Of a stretch of DNA of 64,000 bases, positions 35,590 to 44,799 are shown piece by piece (the first letter of the stretch is position 1; each line of letters begins with the position of its first letter). The translations under genes were made by a program, and so were the position numbers. The notes below the pieces were generated by a model. The model did not search any database. It was not told the origin of the DNA and was given only the letters and a program-made list of their open reading frames with translations. The stretch is from Bacteroides cutis (GTDB lineage Bacteria; Bacteroidota; Bacteroidia; Bacteroidales; Bacteroidaceae): assembly GCF_900241005.1 (NCBI RefSeq), contig NZ_OEST01000002.1:620001-684000 (forward strand), read 5' to 3'.

Positions 35590-36313
35590 TATATATAGGA
35601 TAATAGGTATCTTAACCTGCCTGTTATTATTGGAATGCATGCCTTTATTTGCACAAGAAAAAGATACAGTCTTTATTATAAAGTATGATACAATATGGAT
35701 GAAATATAATAAAGCGGATACTATTATGACAACTCCTATCCGCCATAATCGCTACGATCGTCGTGTACATCGCTATCGTAAACATTGGGAAGCACTCATT
35801 CCAACACATACCAAAATACAATTTGCCGGAAATATGGGTTTGTTATCCTTCGGTACAGGATGGGATTATGGAAAGCATAACCAGTGGGAAACAGATCTTT
35901 TCTTGGGTGTCCTTCCCAAATATCAATCCAACCATACAAAAATGACTTTTACCCTGAAACAGAATTATATTCCGTGGAGTCTTCAGATCAAGGAAAGTCG
36001 TTTCTCCGCCGAACCACTCACATGTGGTATGTATCTAAATACCGTATTTGGTGATGAATTCTGGACACACGAACCAGACCGTTATCCCAAAGGTTATTAC
36101 GGTTTTTCATCTAAAGTACGTTTCCATATATTTCTTGGCCAACGTATCACATATGACATTGATCCGCATCGCAGATTTACAGCAAAAGCCATTACTTTCT
36201 TTTATGAATTTAGTACCTGCGACCTATATGTCATAAGTGCTGCCACCAATAAATATCTAAAACCGAAAGATTATCTGAGTTTATCTTTCGGATTAAAATT
36301 GCAATTACTGTAG
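35564..36313 (+). CDS. predicted secreted outer-envelope protein, DUF3575-like
   Basis: The 249-aa protein has an N-terminal signal (IIGILTCLLLLECMPLFAQ) and a beta-rich body (IQFAGNMGLLSFGTGWDYGKHNQWETDLFLGVLPK, LSLSFGLKLQLL at the end). It has the alternating pattern of a small outer-membrane barrel and resembles DUF3575-type proteins only loosely. It overlaps the phosphoesterase gene by 26 nt and precedes the two-component genes. A partnership with the phosphoesterase in the envelope is inferred from that overlap alone. Confidence 0.65.
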   Translation: MNAKWYTINIYRIIGILTCLLLLECMPLFAQEKDTVFIIKYDTIWMKYNKADTIMTTPIRHNRYDRRVHRYRKHWEALIPTHTKIQFAGNMGLLSFGTGWDYGKHNQWETDLFLGVLPKYQSNHTKMTFTLKQNYIPWSLQIKESRFSAEPLTCGMYLNTVFGDEFWTHEPDRYPKGYYGFSSKVRFHIFLGQRITYDIDPHRRFTAKAITFFYEFSTCDLYVISAATNKYLKPKDYLSLSFGLKLQLL

Positions 36314-36376
36314 TCTGTGTCTATATGTGAAAAAGAAAAACTTATTTAACTTTTTTATTTTCCCAAAAACATAAAG

Positions 36377-36384
36377 TATATTTG
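36377..36384 (+). promoter_or_regulatory. -7 element of the two-component operon
   Basis: TATATTTG lies 25 nt before the regulator start at 36410. Confidence 0.5.
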
Positions 36385-36409
36385 TCCTTACAAATATAAT
36401 TCCTCATAT

Positions 36410-37753
36410 ATGAAAAAATCCGGAAATATTCTTATCGTTGATGATAACCGGGGTGTACTGACTGCTTTACAACTCTTGTTAAAGCCCTATTTTGCCAAAA
36501 TTGCTGTCCTTTCGTCACCTATTACCCTTTCAAACATGTTACATGAAGAAGAATGGCAAGTCCTGTTACTCGATATGAATTTTACCTCCGGCATTAATAC
36601 CGGTAACGAAGGATTATATTGGTTACATGAAGTCAAAAAGCAATGCCCTTCATTACCTGTTGTTCTTTTCACCGCATACGCTGATATAAATCTCGCCGTA
36701 CGCGGTATTAAAGAGGGAGCTACTGACTTCATTGTAAAACCCTGGGATAATCAAAAATTAGTAAAAACGTTGTTGAATGCAACGGAAAATTCTAATAAAC
36801 CCGGTATACGGAGAATTACTGGGAAACAAGACACCATACCATCTTCCATGTACTGGGGTGAAAGTCCCGTTATGCAACAACTCCGTTTGCTGGTAGAGAA
36901 AGTGGCTATAACAGATGCCAATATTCTCATCACAGGCGAAAACGGTACCGGTAAAGAAATGCTTGCCCGGGAAATTCATGCCCTTTCTTCACGCAAAGGG
37001 CAGAAAATAATAAGTGTGGATATGGGAGCAATCACCGAAAGTCTTTTCGAGAGTGAACTGTTCGGACATTTAAAAGGTTCCTTCACCGATGCCCATACCG
37101 ACCGTACCGGAAAATTTGAAGCAGCCGACCACAGTACACTCTTCCTTGATGAAATCGGTAATCTTCCCTATCATTTGCAAGCTAAATTACTGACTGCTAT
37201 ACAACACCGGAGCATCGTACGTGTAGGCAGTAATACCTCTATTCCAATAGATATCCGCCTTATCTGTGCCACTAACCGTAATTTGCAAGAAATGGTAGTT
37301 AAAGGAGAGTTCCGAGAAGATTTACTTTATCGAATCAACACCATTCATTTGGAGATACCAGCCCTTCGCGAACGCCCAGAAGATATCATTCCTCTTGCTG
37401 AACGTTTCATTGCACATTTCTGTAAACAATATAATAAAATTCCCGCTAATCTAGAAAATTCCGCTAAAGAAAAATTGATACATCACCCATGGTATGGTAA
37501 TATCCGAGAATTGGAACATACCATTGAAAAAGCAATTATCATTTGCGATGGTGCTTTTCTCACGCCAGAGTTATTCCAATTATCGCATCGGAATAATAGT
37601 TCTGAAATTTCCGCATCCACTCTCGAAGAAATGGAAATACAAATGATATGTAAAACATTAGATAAATGTAACGGTAATCTTTCCGCTGTTGCAGCACAGT
37701 TGGGTATCACACGCCAAACGCTATATAACAAGATGAAAAAATACGGACTTTGA
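36410..37753 (+). CDS. NtrC-type sigma-54-dependent response regulator
   Basis: The 447-aa activator has a receiver domain (residues 1-120, phospho-acceptor Asp55 in LLLDMNF) and an AAA+ domain (about 145-370) with Walker A GENGTGKE and Walker [10 protein letters not shown] Fis-type HTH lies at the C-terminus ([24 protein letters not shown]). The sigma-54-contacting GAFTGA loop reads GSFTDA; the key Phe and Thr remain, as in other Bacteroidetes regulators. The histidine kinase gene follows after 16 nt. The sigma-54 promoter and palindromes of the nearby ABC operon are the natural target. Confidence 0.94.
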   Translation: MKKSGNILIVDDNRGVLTALQLLLKPYFAKIAVLSSPITLSNMLHEEEWQVLLLDMNFTSGINTGNEGLYWLHEVKKQCPSLPVVLFTAYADINLAVRGIKEGATDFIVKPWDNQKLVKTLLNATENSNKPGIRRITGKQDTIPSSMYWGESPVMQQLRLLVEKVAITDANILITGENGTGKEMLAREIHALSSRKGQKIISVDMGAITESLFESELFGHLKGSFTDAHTDRTGKFEAADHSTLFLDEIGNLPYHLQAKLLTAIQHRSIVRVGSNTSIPIDIRLICATNRNLQEMVVKGEFREDLLYRINTIHLEIPALRERPEDIIPLAERFIAHFCKQYNKIPANLENSAKEKLIHHPWYGNIRELEHTIEKAIIICDGAFLTPELFQLSHRNNSSEISASTLEEMEIQMICKTLDKCNGNLSAVAAQLGITRQTLYNKMKKYGL

Positions 37754-37769
37754 ATAGCCGATATAAAAT

Positions 37770-39131
37770 ATGAAATTCAGAGACATAAGGCAATATTACA
37801 TTTTCCGAACCACCATCAGTTTGCTGGTTGCACTTTTGGCAGGAATAATGTGGACACTTGTTATTCTCGAAACCACCGAAACCAAAGGACTTGGTGATTC
37901 ACTATTTTGGGCAATCTTTACTACAGTACTTTTACCTCTCGCCATACGTTGGCAGCAACATCTCTATCAACATCATACCTGGAAGGTGCTTTTTATGCTC
38001 GATGCCATTGAAAACAACGATAGCTCAATCCATTTTTCCGAAACCGACGAAACTGCCGATACCCGTCTCGTAAATCGTGCTCTGAATCGTGTAGCACATA
38101 TTCTGTATAATGTAAAAAATGAAACAGCTCAACAAGAGAAATACTATGAACTTATCCTTGATTGTGTCAATACTGGTATTCTCGTTTTGAACGACAGTGG
38201 ATCGGTTTATCAAAAGAACAGTGAAGCTTTGCGACTACTCGGACTAGATGTCTTTACTCACATCCACCAACTGAGTCGTATAGATATGCACTTGATGGAT
38301 ATACTTGCTCATTGCTGTCCCGGGGACAAGCTTCAAATAAATATTAATAATGAACGAGGAACAATCAACCTTTCCATTCGCGTCAGTAATATAACTGTTC
38401 ATCAGGAACATTTACGTATTCTTGCACTGAACGACATTAACTCTGAACTAGACGAAAAAGAGATTGATTCCTGGATACGACTTACTCGTGTATTGACCCA
38501 TGAAATCATGAACGCCGTTACTCCTATAACTTCGTTGAGTGATACACTATTAGGGCTTAGTAAAGAGCGTAAAGCAACAGAGGAAATACAAAACGGTCTG
38601 CAAACTATCAGCAGTACAGGTAAAGGTCTATTATCCTTTGTAGAGTCCTATCGCAAATTTACCCGTATCCCTACACCCGAACCCTCTTTATTTTATGTAA
38701 AAGCTTTTATCAACCGTATGGTCGAACTGGCACATCATCAATACCCCAATTCTCCTGTTACCTTCCATACTCATGTCATGCCTGATGACCTCATACTTCA
38801 TGCTGATGAAAACCTAATTTCACAAGTTGTAATCAATTTACTAAAAAATGCAATACAAGCTATCGAAACTTCTCCTGCCAAAATTGAAAATGGTTATATT
38901 AATATCCGCGCCTATTGTAATGAAGCAGAAGCAGTAGTTATAGAAATATCAAATAATGGTCCTGTTATTTCCCCCGATATAGCAGAACATATTTTCATTC
39001 CATTTTTCACAACTAAAGAAAATGGTAGTGGTATAGGTCTGAGCATTTCACGCCAAATTATGCGGCTATCTGGTGGAAGTATTTCATTAATACCCAGTAA
39101 GGAAACCACCTTTGTCCTAAAATTTAATTGA
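37770..39131 (+). CDS. membrane sensor histidine kinase
   Basis: The 453-aa kinase has two N-terminal spans (about residues 14-34 and 42-62) with almost no periplasmic loop, so it probably senses within the membrane or cytoplasm. A PAS-like segment follows (LILDCVNTGILVLNDSGSVYQKNSEALRLLG). The H box is LTHEIMNAVTPI, the N box VVINLLKNAIQAIE, and the G boxes IEISNNGP and GSGIGLSISRQIM. It partners the NtrC-type regulator 16 nt upstream. It ends 94 nt before the antiporter gene, which has its own promoter. Confidence 0.93.
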   Translation: MKFRDIRQYYIFRTTISLLVALLAGIMWTLVILETTETKGLGDSLFWAIFTTVLLPLAIRWQQHLYQHHTWKVLFMLDAIENNDSSIHFSETDETADTRLVNRALNRVAHILYNVKNETAQQEKYYELILDCVNTGILVLNDSGSVYQKNSEALRLLGLDVFTHIHQLSRIDMHLMDILAHCCPGDKLQININNERGTINLSIRVSNITVHQEHLRILALNDINSELDEKEIDSWIRLTRVLTHEIMNAVTPITSLSDTLLGLSKERKATEEIQNGLQTISSTGKGLLSFVESYRKFTRIPTPEPSLFYVKAFINRMVELAHHQYPNSPVTFHTHVMPDDLILHADENLISQVVINLLKNAIQAIETSPAKIENGYINIRAYCNEAEAVVIEISNNGPVISPDIAEHIFIPFFTTKENGSGIGLSISRQIMRLSGGSISLIPSKETTFVLKFN

Positions 39132-39142
39132 ACTATTTGGTA

Positions 39143-39174
39143 TTTGCATTTGTTAATAATATTGGCTATCTTTG
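39143..39174 (+). promoter_or_regulatory. promoter of the K+/H+ antiporter gene
   Basis: There is a -33 TTTG at 39143-39146, a 20-bp spacer, and -7 TATCTTTG at 39167-39174, a full consensus match. It overlaps the possible TTG start at 39172, which argues for the downstream ATG at 39226. Confidence 0.75.
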
Positions 39175-39225
39175 TCCAATAAGATATACAATTCATCGTA
39201 TTACAAACTTTACAATACAGAACAT

Positions 39226-40677
39226 ATGTTATTCACAGCAGAAAACATTCTACTTGTTGGTTCTATTTTGCTTTTCGTCAGTATCATTGTAGGAAAAACC
39301 GGTTATCGTTTTGGAGTTCCCGCCTTATTGCTTTTTCTTGTAGTAGGCATGTTGTTTGGTAGTGACGGTCTCGGTTTGCAATTCCATAATGCCAAAGAAG
39401 CACAGTTTATCGGTATGGTAGCCCTTAGCATTATCTTATTTTCCGGTGGTATGGATACTAAGTATACGGAAATCAAACCGATCCTTGTACCGGGTATTGT
39501 ACTTTCCACTGCTGGCGTACTACTAACAGCACTATTCACCGGACTTTTTATCTGGTGGCTTTCCGGAATGAGTTGGACAAATATACAACTGCCTCTCATT
39601 ACCTCTTTACTATTGGCATCTACTATGTCGTCAACAGACTCCGCTTCGGTATTTGCCATACTCCGTTCGCAAAAGATGAATTTGAAGCATAATCTGCGTC
39701 CTATGTTAGAATTAGAAAGTGGTAGCAATGATCCAATGGCATATATGCTTACAATTGTACTGATTCAATTTATCCAATCTTCTGGAATGGGTGTAGGAAA
39801 TATTTTAGGTTCTTTCATTATCCAATTCATTGTAGGGGCTGTTGCCGGTTATTTGTTAGGTAAACTGGCTATACTCATGCTGAATAAACTGAATATAGAC
39901 AATCAATCCCTCTATCCTATTCTATTGCTTGCATTCGTATTTTTCACTTTCTCTATAACAGATTTGCTAAAAGGTAACGGTTATCTTGCCGTATATATTG
40001 CCGGTATGATGGTAGGTAACAATAAAATCATGTATCGTAAAGAAATATATACATTCATGGACGGATTGACATGGTTATTCCAAATTATTATGTTCCTCTG
40101 TCTCGGATTGCTTGTCAATCCCCACGAAATGCTGGAAGTAAGCGTTGTTGCATTACTCATCGGTATATTCATGATTGTTATCGGACGTCCACTCAGTGTA
40201 TTTCTTTGCTTACTTCCTTTCGGCAAAAAGATAACGATGAAATCACGTTTGTTCATATCATGGGTGGGATTACGTGGAGCAGTCCCCATTATTTTTGCAA
40301 CTTATCCGGTAGTAGCCAATGTACCTGGTGCCCATAGTATTTTTAATATTGTATTCTTCATCACTATTGTTTCTCTCATAGTCCAGGGTACTACCGTTTC
40401 ATGGGTAGCCCGTATATTGGGACTTTCCACACCATTGGAGAAAACAGGAAATGACTTTGGTGTTGAATTGCCTGAAGAAATAGATTCTGATTTACGTGAC
40501 GTGACTGTCACAGAAGAAATATTAAAAAAAGGAGAAACTTTGAAAGATATGAATCTTCCCAAAGGCACACTTGTGATGATAGTGAAACGCGGTGATGAAT
40601 ATCTCATTCCTAATGGTACGTTAAAGTTACATGTAGGAGATAAGTTACTTCTGATTTCAGAGAAAAACAAAGAATAA
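39226..40677 (+). CDS. nhaP2: potassium/proton antiporter (NhaP2/CvrA type)
   Basis: The CPA1 cation/proton antiporter has 483 aa and 12-13 predicted spans. Motifs include LLLFLVVGMLFGSDGLG in the first spans, TSLLLASTMSSTDSASVFAIL and LESGSNDPMAYMLT (the exchange-site Asp pair), and a C-terminal RCK_C/TrkA-C domain (LKKGETLKDMNLPKGTLVMIVKRGDEYLIPNG) that would gate it by ligand. It exports K+ or Na+ in exchange for protons. The ATG at 39226 fits the family N-terminus. It is a single-gene unit. Confidence 0.93.
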   Translation: MLFTAENILLVGSILLFVSIIVGKTGYRFGVPALLLFLVVGMLFGSDGLGLQFHNAKEAQFIGMVALSIILFSGGMDTKYTEIKPILVPGIVLSTAGVLLTALFTGLFIWWLSGMSWTNIQLPLITSLLLASTMSSTDSASVFAILRSQKMNLKHNLRPMLELESGSNDPMAYMLTIVLIQFIQSSGMGVGNILGSFIIQFIVGAVAGYLLGKLAILMLNKLNIDNQSLYPILLLAFVFFTFSITDLLKGNGYLAVYIAGMMVGNNKIMYRKEIYTFMDGLTWLFQIIMFLCLGLLVNPHEMLEVSVVALLIGIFMIVIGRPLSVFLCLLPFGKKITMKSRLFISWVGLRGAVPIIFATYPVVANVPGAHSIFNIVFFITIVSLIVQGTTVSWVARILGLSTPLEKTGNDFGVELPEEIDSDLRDVTVTEEILKKGETLKDMNLPKGTLVMIVKRGDEYLIPNGTLKLHVGDKLLLISEKNKE

Positions 40678-40744
40678 GAAAAACAGAAGAGTATTCCACT
40701 AAGAAAAAAAAACAAAACCACTTGTTTTGCATCACTATAAGCTC

Positions 40745-40752
40745 TATATTTG
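40745..40752 (+). promoter_or_regulatory. -7 element of the acyl-CoA synthetase gene
   Basis: TATATTTG lies 33 nt before the ATG at 40786, with CTTG at 40721-40724 20 bp upstream. Confidence 0.55.
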
Positions 40753-40785
40753 CGCAGTTTTAACTAAAGTGTGCAAATTTAACGA

Positions 40786-42453
40786 ATGGAACAAAAACCA
40801 CTATTCATCGACTACATAGAACAAAGCATCATAAAGAACTGGGATCGAAATGCTCTGACAGACTACAAAGGAATTACCTTACAATATAAAGATGTAGCTC
40901 GTAAAATAGCTAAGTTTCACATTGTACTGGAAAGTGCCGGTATTAAACCTGGAGACAAAATAGCTGTATGTGGACGTAACAGTGCCCATTGGGGAGTATG
41001 TTTTCTCGCAACTCTCACATATGGGGCTATCATTGTTCCTATCCTCCATGAGTTTAAAGCAGATAATATCCACAATATCGTCAATCACTCCGAAGCCAAG
41101 CTACTTTTTGTAGGAGATCAAGCTTGGGAAAGTCTGAACGAAGATGCGATGCCATTATTGATGGGAATTGTATTGTTGACTGATTTTACTCCGGTTGTAT
41201 GCCGTAATAAGCAACTTATGGAAGCTTTCGAACATCGTAATGCTATCTACGGTGCACATTATCCTAAGAATTTTCGTCCTGAACATATCTGTTATCGTAA
41301 GGAACAGTCACCTGAAGAATTGGCGGTTATTAACTATACTTCCGGTACAACAGGGTACTCCAAAGGAGTTATGCTTCCCTATCGCAGCCTATGGTCAAAT
41401 ATAGCTTATTGTCATGAGATGCTTCCTGTACGCCCAGGCGATCATATTGTTTCCATGCTTCCTTTGGGACACGTATTCGGTATGGTATATGATTTCCTGT
41501 ATGGATTTTCTGTTGGCGCACATTTGTATTTCCTTACACGGATGCCTTCACCCAAAATTATTGCCCAGTCATTTTCTGAAATCAAACCACGTATTATATC
41601 TTGTGTACCGCTTATTGTGGAAAAAATTATCAAAAAAGATATCTTGCCCCAAATTGACAATAAAATTGGCAAATTATTGTTGCGCATGCCTATCGTTAAT
41701 GATAAAATAAAGGCTGACATGCGCAAAAAGGCAATGGAAGTCTTTGGTGGAAACTTCGATGAGATTATCATTGGTGGTGCACCTTTTAATGCTGACGTAG
41801 AGCGTTTCCTCAAACAAATAGGATTTCCCTATACCATCGCATATGGTATGACAGAATGTGGACCTATCATTTGCTCCAGCCGATGGGAAACATTGAAACT
41901 TGCCTCTTGTGGTAAAGCTACTACTCGGATGGAAGTGAAAATAGACTCTCCTGATCCACAAAATGTAGCAGGTGAAATAATCTGTCGAGGTGCTAACCTG
42001 ATGTTGGGGTACTATAAAAATCCCGAGGCTACTTCACAAATCATTGACGTTAATGGTTGGCTTCATACGGGTGATCTTGCCACCATAGATATTGATGGTT
42101 ATGTTACCGTACGTGGTCGCAGTAAAAATCTTTTGCTCACTTCAAGTGGACAAAACATTTACCCCGAAGAGATTGAAAGTAAGCTGAACAATATGCCATA
42201 TGTATCCGAATCGCTTATCGTCCTGCAAAACGATAAACTTGTTGCCCTTGTTTACCCCGATTTTGATGACGCATTTGCCCATGGCTTACAACAAAATGAT
42301 ATTGCAAACGTAATGGAAGAAAACCGTAAAGAACTGAATCAACTATTACCTTCATACTGCCAGATTACTAAAGTAAAAATCCATTTTGAAGAATTTGAAA
42401 AAACAGCTAAAAAGAGTATCAAGCGCTTTATGTATCAAGAAGCTAAGGGTTGA
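40786..42453 (+). CDS. AMP-binding long-chain acyl-CoA synthetase family protein
   Basis: The adenylate-forming enzyme has 555 aa. The P-loop motif is INYTSGTTGYSKGVMLPY, then YGMTECGPIICSS, GWLHTGDLATIDIDGYVTVRGRSKNLLLTSSGQNIYPEEIE, and a C-terminal Lys region (KKSIKRFMYQ). It should activate fatty acids to acyl-CoA via acyl-AMP, probably for exogenous fatty-acid uptake into lipids. Chain length cannot be read from the sequence. It is a monocistronic gene, followed by a candidate small RNA. Confidence 0.93.
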   Translation: MEQKPLFIDYIEQSIIKNWDRNALTDYKGITLQYKDVARKIAKFHIVLESAGIKPGDKIAVCGRNSAHWGVCFLATLTYGAIIVPILHEFKADNIHNIVNHSEAKLLFVGDQAWESLNEDAMPLLMGIVLLTDFTPVVCRNKQLMEAFEHRNAIYGAHYPKNFRPEHICYRKEQSPEELAVINYTSGTTGYSKGVMLPYRSLWSNIAYCHEMLPVRPGDHIVSMLPLGHVFGMVYDFLYGFSVGAHLYFLTRMPSPKIIAQSFSEIKPRIISCVPLIVEKIIKKDILPQIDNKIGKLLLRMPIVNDKIKADMRKKAMEVFGGNFDEIIIGGAPFNADVERFLKQIGFPYTIAYGMTECGPIICSSRWETLKLASCGKATTRMEVKIDSPDPQNVAGEIICRGANLMLGYYKNPEATSQIIDVNGWLHTGDLATIDIDGYVTVRGRSKNLLLTSSGQNIYPEEIESKLNNMPYVSESLIVLQNDKLVALVYPDFDDAFAHGLQQNDIANVMEENRKELNQLLPSYCQITKVKIHFEEFEKTAKKSIKRFMYQEAKG

Positions 42454-42527
42454 AACTCTTAAAAAAAATATAGTGAAGAAGTTTTTTTATAATAAGTGTT
42501 ATAAAACACATCTTTTTTCTTGGTTTA

Positions 42528-42627
42528 TTTGCAGATTTCCTGGAAGTCCGTATCTTTGCAATGTGTTTTTCATAGTATTAGATTTAAGGTTAACAAAGGT
42601 TGGAGTACAGCGGTACTCCTTTTTTTA
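42528..42627 (+). ncRNA. candidate small RNA gene (about 62 nt) with promoter and terminator
   Basis: There is a full promoter (-33 TTTG 42528-42531, 19-bp spacer, -7 TATCTTTG 42551-42558), a predicted start near 42565, and an intrinsic terminator GGAGTAC-AGCG-GTACTCC (42602-42619) with a T-tract to 42627. The intervening sequence holds no ORF. The next gene has its own -7 element (42667-42674), so this is a separate short transcript. I believe similar sequences recur in Bacteroides genomes, but I cannot verify that here. Confidence 0.6.
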
Positions 42628-42666
42628 TTTATAACCGTCAAGTATACAAATTCCAGAACTTATCAT

Positions 42667-42674
42667 TACCTTTA
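42667..42674 (+). promoter_or_regulatory. -7-like element of the DUF169-GNAT gene
   Basis: TACCTTTA is one base off consensus and lies 25 nt before the ATG at 42700. Confidence 0.4.
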
Positions 42675-42699
42675 CTTCCAAATTTAAAATACGACTTTT

Positions 42700-43995
42700 A
42701 TGGATATACGTACATTCATAACCAATTATTACGAAGCATTCTGTAAACAAGCTGAACTTCCTATCGCTTTTTGGTATTCAGACCAATTAGAAGCAGAAAC
42801 AGAAAAAGTAAACGGTTGTTTCTTTAAATACATACAACAAGTCAGAGAGGGAAAAATCATCAGTCTCAATGCTGAAACAATAGGTTGTGGAGGGGGTAAA
42901 TTCTATACGGGATTTACTGATATGCCGGAATATGTTCCCAGTTTCGTATCTCTGAAAGAAAAATATAAAAAAACTCCCGAAATGGTAGCCGACTTCATTA
43001 ATGAGATCCAAATCCTCAAAACAAACAAAAAATTTCTTCATTTCGCACGTATCGACCAGATAAATTCTTTAGATGAAGTTGAGGGACTTTTTTTTCTGGC
43101 TACCCCGGATATACTAGCCGGACTAACAACCTGGACTTTCTTTGATACAAATACAACAGATGCTGTATGTAGTCCTTTCGGCTCAGGTTGTTGTTCTATT
43201 GTGACACAAACAATTCTCGAAAACAGAAAACAAGGAAAACGTACTTTTCTGGGATTTTTTGATCCTTCCGTACGTCCGTATTTTGAAGCAAACTTGTTAA
43301 GCTTTACCATTCCGATGTCCAGATTCAAGGAAATGTACAATACTATGCGTGAAAGTTGCCTTTTCAATACCCATGCTTGGGAAAAAATCAAAGAAAGAAT
43401 AACATCCGGGCAATTACCAGTAGTTATTCAAAAAGATACTCCGGTATCATTCCCCATTCTTCCAAACATAACTTTACGCGAAGTAATGTTGAAAGATGCA
43501 GCAGCCATCTATCACGCAATAAACACCCATCGGGATTATATGCGAATATGGCTGCCTTTCGTTGACAATTTGAAATCTGTGGCAGATGAAGAAATGTTCC
43601 TCAAATCCATCCTCTCCGCCCCTGCTGAGAAATATGAACCCATATTTACCATTCGCAACGGACAAGATGAAGTATGTGGACTCATAGGATTTCATTTTTC
43701 TGATTTTGACAATCATCGCACTGAAATAGGTTATTGGTTGTTACCTGAATATCAGCATCAAGGTATCATGACCACTTGTGTACATAAGCTCTGCCAATGG
43801 GCTGTAGACGAAAAAGGAATAAAACGAATTCAAATCCGCTGTGCCATAAATAATATTGCAAGCAATCAAATTCCCCTTCGTTTAGGATTTCACCATGAAG
43901 GCACGGAACGGGCAGGAGAATTATTATCATCAGGAGAATATACGGATGTCCATGTATACAGCATTCTGGCAGAAGAAATACGAGTATCGTTCTAA
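42700..43995 (+). CDS. DUF169 protein fused to a GNAT acetyltransferase
   Basis: One 431-aa frame joins two domains. Residues about 1-240 are DUF169, a family of unknown activity, with its motif CGGGKFYTGFTDMPEYV (63-79) and SGCCSIVTQTI. Residues about 255-425 are a RimJ/RimL-like N-acetyltransferase (ITLREVMLKDAAAIYHAI, TEIGYWLLPEYQHQGIMTTCVHKL with the acetyl-CoA loop, NIASNQIPLRLGFHHEGTERAG). There is no stop or frame break between them. The Cys-rich part of DUF169 suggests metal or cofactor binding; this is inference. Confidence 0.85.
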   Translation: MDIRTFITNYYEAFCKQAELPIAFWYSDQLEAETEKVNGCFFKYIQQVREGKIISLNAETIGCGGGKFYTGFTDMPEYVPSFVSLKEKYKKTPEMVADFINEIQILKTNKKFLHFARIDQINSLDEVEGLFFLATPDILAGLTTWTFFDTNTTDAVCSPFGSGCCSIVTQTILENRKQGKRTFLGFFDPSVRPYFEANLLSFTIPMSRFKEMYNTMRESCLFNTHAWEKIKERITSGQLPVVIQKDTPVSFPILPNITLREVMLKDAAAIYHAINTHRDYMRIWLPFVDNLKSVADEEMFLKSILSAPAEKYEPIFTIRNGQDEVCGLIGFHFSDFDNHRTEIGYWLLPEYQHQGIMTTCVHKLCQWAVDEKGIKRIQIRCAINNIASNQIPLRLGFHHEGTERAGELLSSGEYTDVHVYSILAEEIRVSF

Positions 43996-44041
43996 GATAA
44001 ATATATAAAGATAGAATTTACTAACTTTATTTGATATACGT

Positions 44042-44229
44042 ATGAAAAAAATCTTATTACTATTCAGTCTACTTTTGATACCGACAATTATGTCGGCTCA
44101 AACAATCACTCCACAAACAGTCATTGCGACTTAATGGTATATGAAAATAAAAACGGTGGAGAAAGTCAAGTCTATTTTGATATCAGCCGTTCCATGGAAT
44201 ACATGTCTGAATTGTTTGATAAAAAATAA
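44042..44229 (+). pseudogene. remnant of a small secreted protein gene
   Basis: A signal peptide (MKKILLLFSLLLIPTIMSAQ) begins at 44042, but the frame stops at 44132-44134 after 30 codons. A second short frame (44134-44229, MVYENKNGGESQVYFDISRSMEY) follows directly in another register, overlapping the stop. Together they look like the two ends of a deleted or frameshifted gene. The original protein is not recognisable. The alaX-like gene starts 3 nt later, so this fragment may still supply its leader. Confidence 0.5.
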
Positions 44230-44232
44230 TAT

Positions 44233-44697
44233 ATGGAAGAAATCATACTCAACGATCATAACAAGCAGGAGTACCCTCCTATGCACACTTGCGAACACAT
44301 CATTAACCAAACCATGATTCGTTTATTCGGTTGCGGACGATCAATTTCAGCACACATTGAGCGAAAAAAAAGTAAACTGGATTACAGATTGGAAACATGT
44401 CCAACGGAAGAAGAGGTAAAGAAGTTAGAGCAAACAGTTAATGAAGTGATAGCTCAACATTTATCAATTATCACAGAGTTTATAACTCAAGAAGAAGCCA
44501 AAGGACGTTTTGATTTGGCACGATTACCCGAAGATGCCTCGAAAACCGTAAGAGTTGTGAAAGTAGGAGATTATGATGAATGTCTGTGTATTGGTATTCA
44601 CGTAAACAACACTTCAGAGATTGGTACTTTTAAAATCATCAGTCATGATTGGAATGAAGAAAATAAGTGTTGGAGAATACGTTTTAAATTAGTCTAA
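44233..44697 (+). CDS. minimal alanyl-tRNA editing (AlaX-like) domain protein
   Basis: The 154-aa protein resembles the second additional domain of threonyl/alanyl-tRNA synthetases. It has both zinc/catalytic motifs of the editing site, HTCEH at residues 18-22 (HxxxH) and CIGIHVNNTSEIG at 119-131 (CxxxH, as in AlaRS CGGTH..TGEIG). Free-standing AlaX proteins hydrolyse Ser-tRNA(Ala) or Gly-tRNA(Ala). This one is among the smallest forms and lacks the AlaX N-terminal barrel. Editing activity is predicted from conserved ligands only. Confidence 0.8.
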   Translation: MEEIILNDHNKQEYPPMHTCEHIINQTMIRLFGCGRSISAHIERKKSKLDYRLETCPTEEEVKKLEQTVNEVIAQHLSIITEFITQEEAKGRFDLARLPEDASKTVRVVKVGDYDECLCIGIHVNNTSEIGTFKIISHDWNEENKCWRIRFKLV

Positions 44698-44799
44698 ATT
44701 TCAATCAAAATTAAATAAAAAGATAGCATTTTGTCACTAAACAGGTAAAATAGTCAGCCAACAAATGACAATTAGTCAATAAAGTCAAGTAAAACCAAC

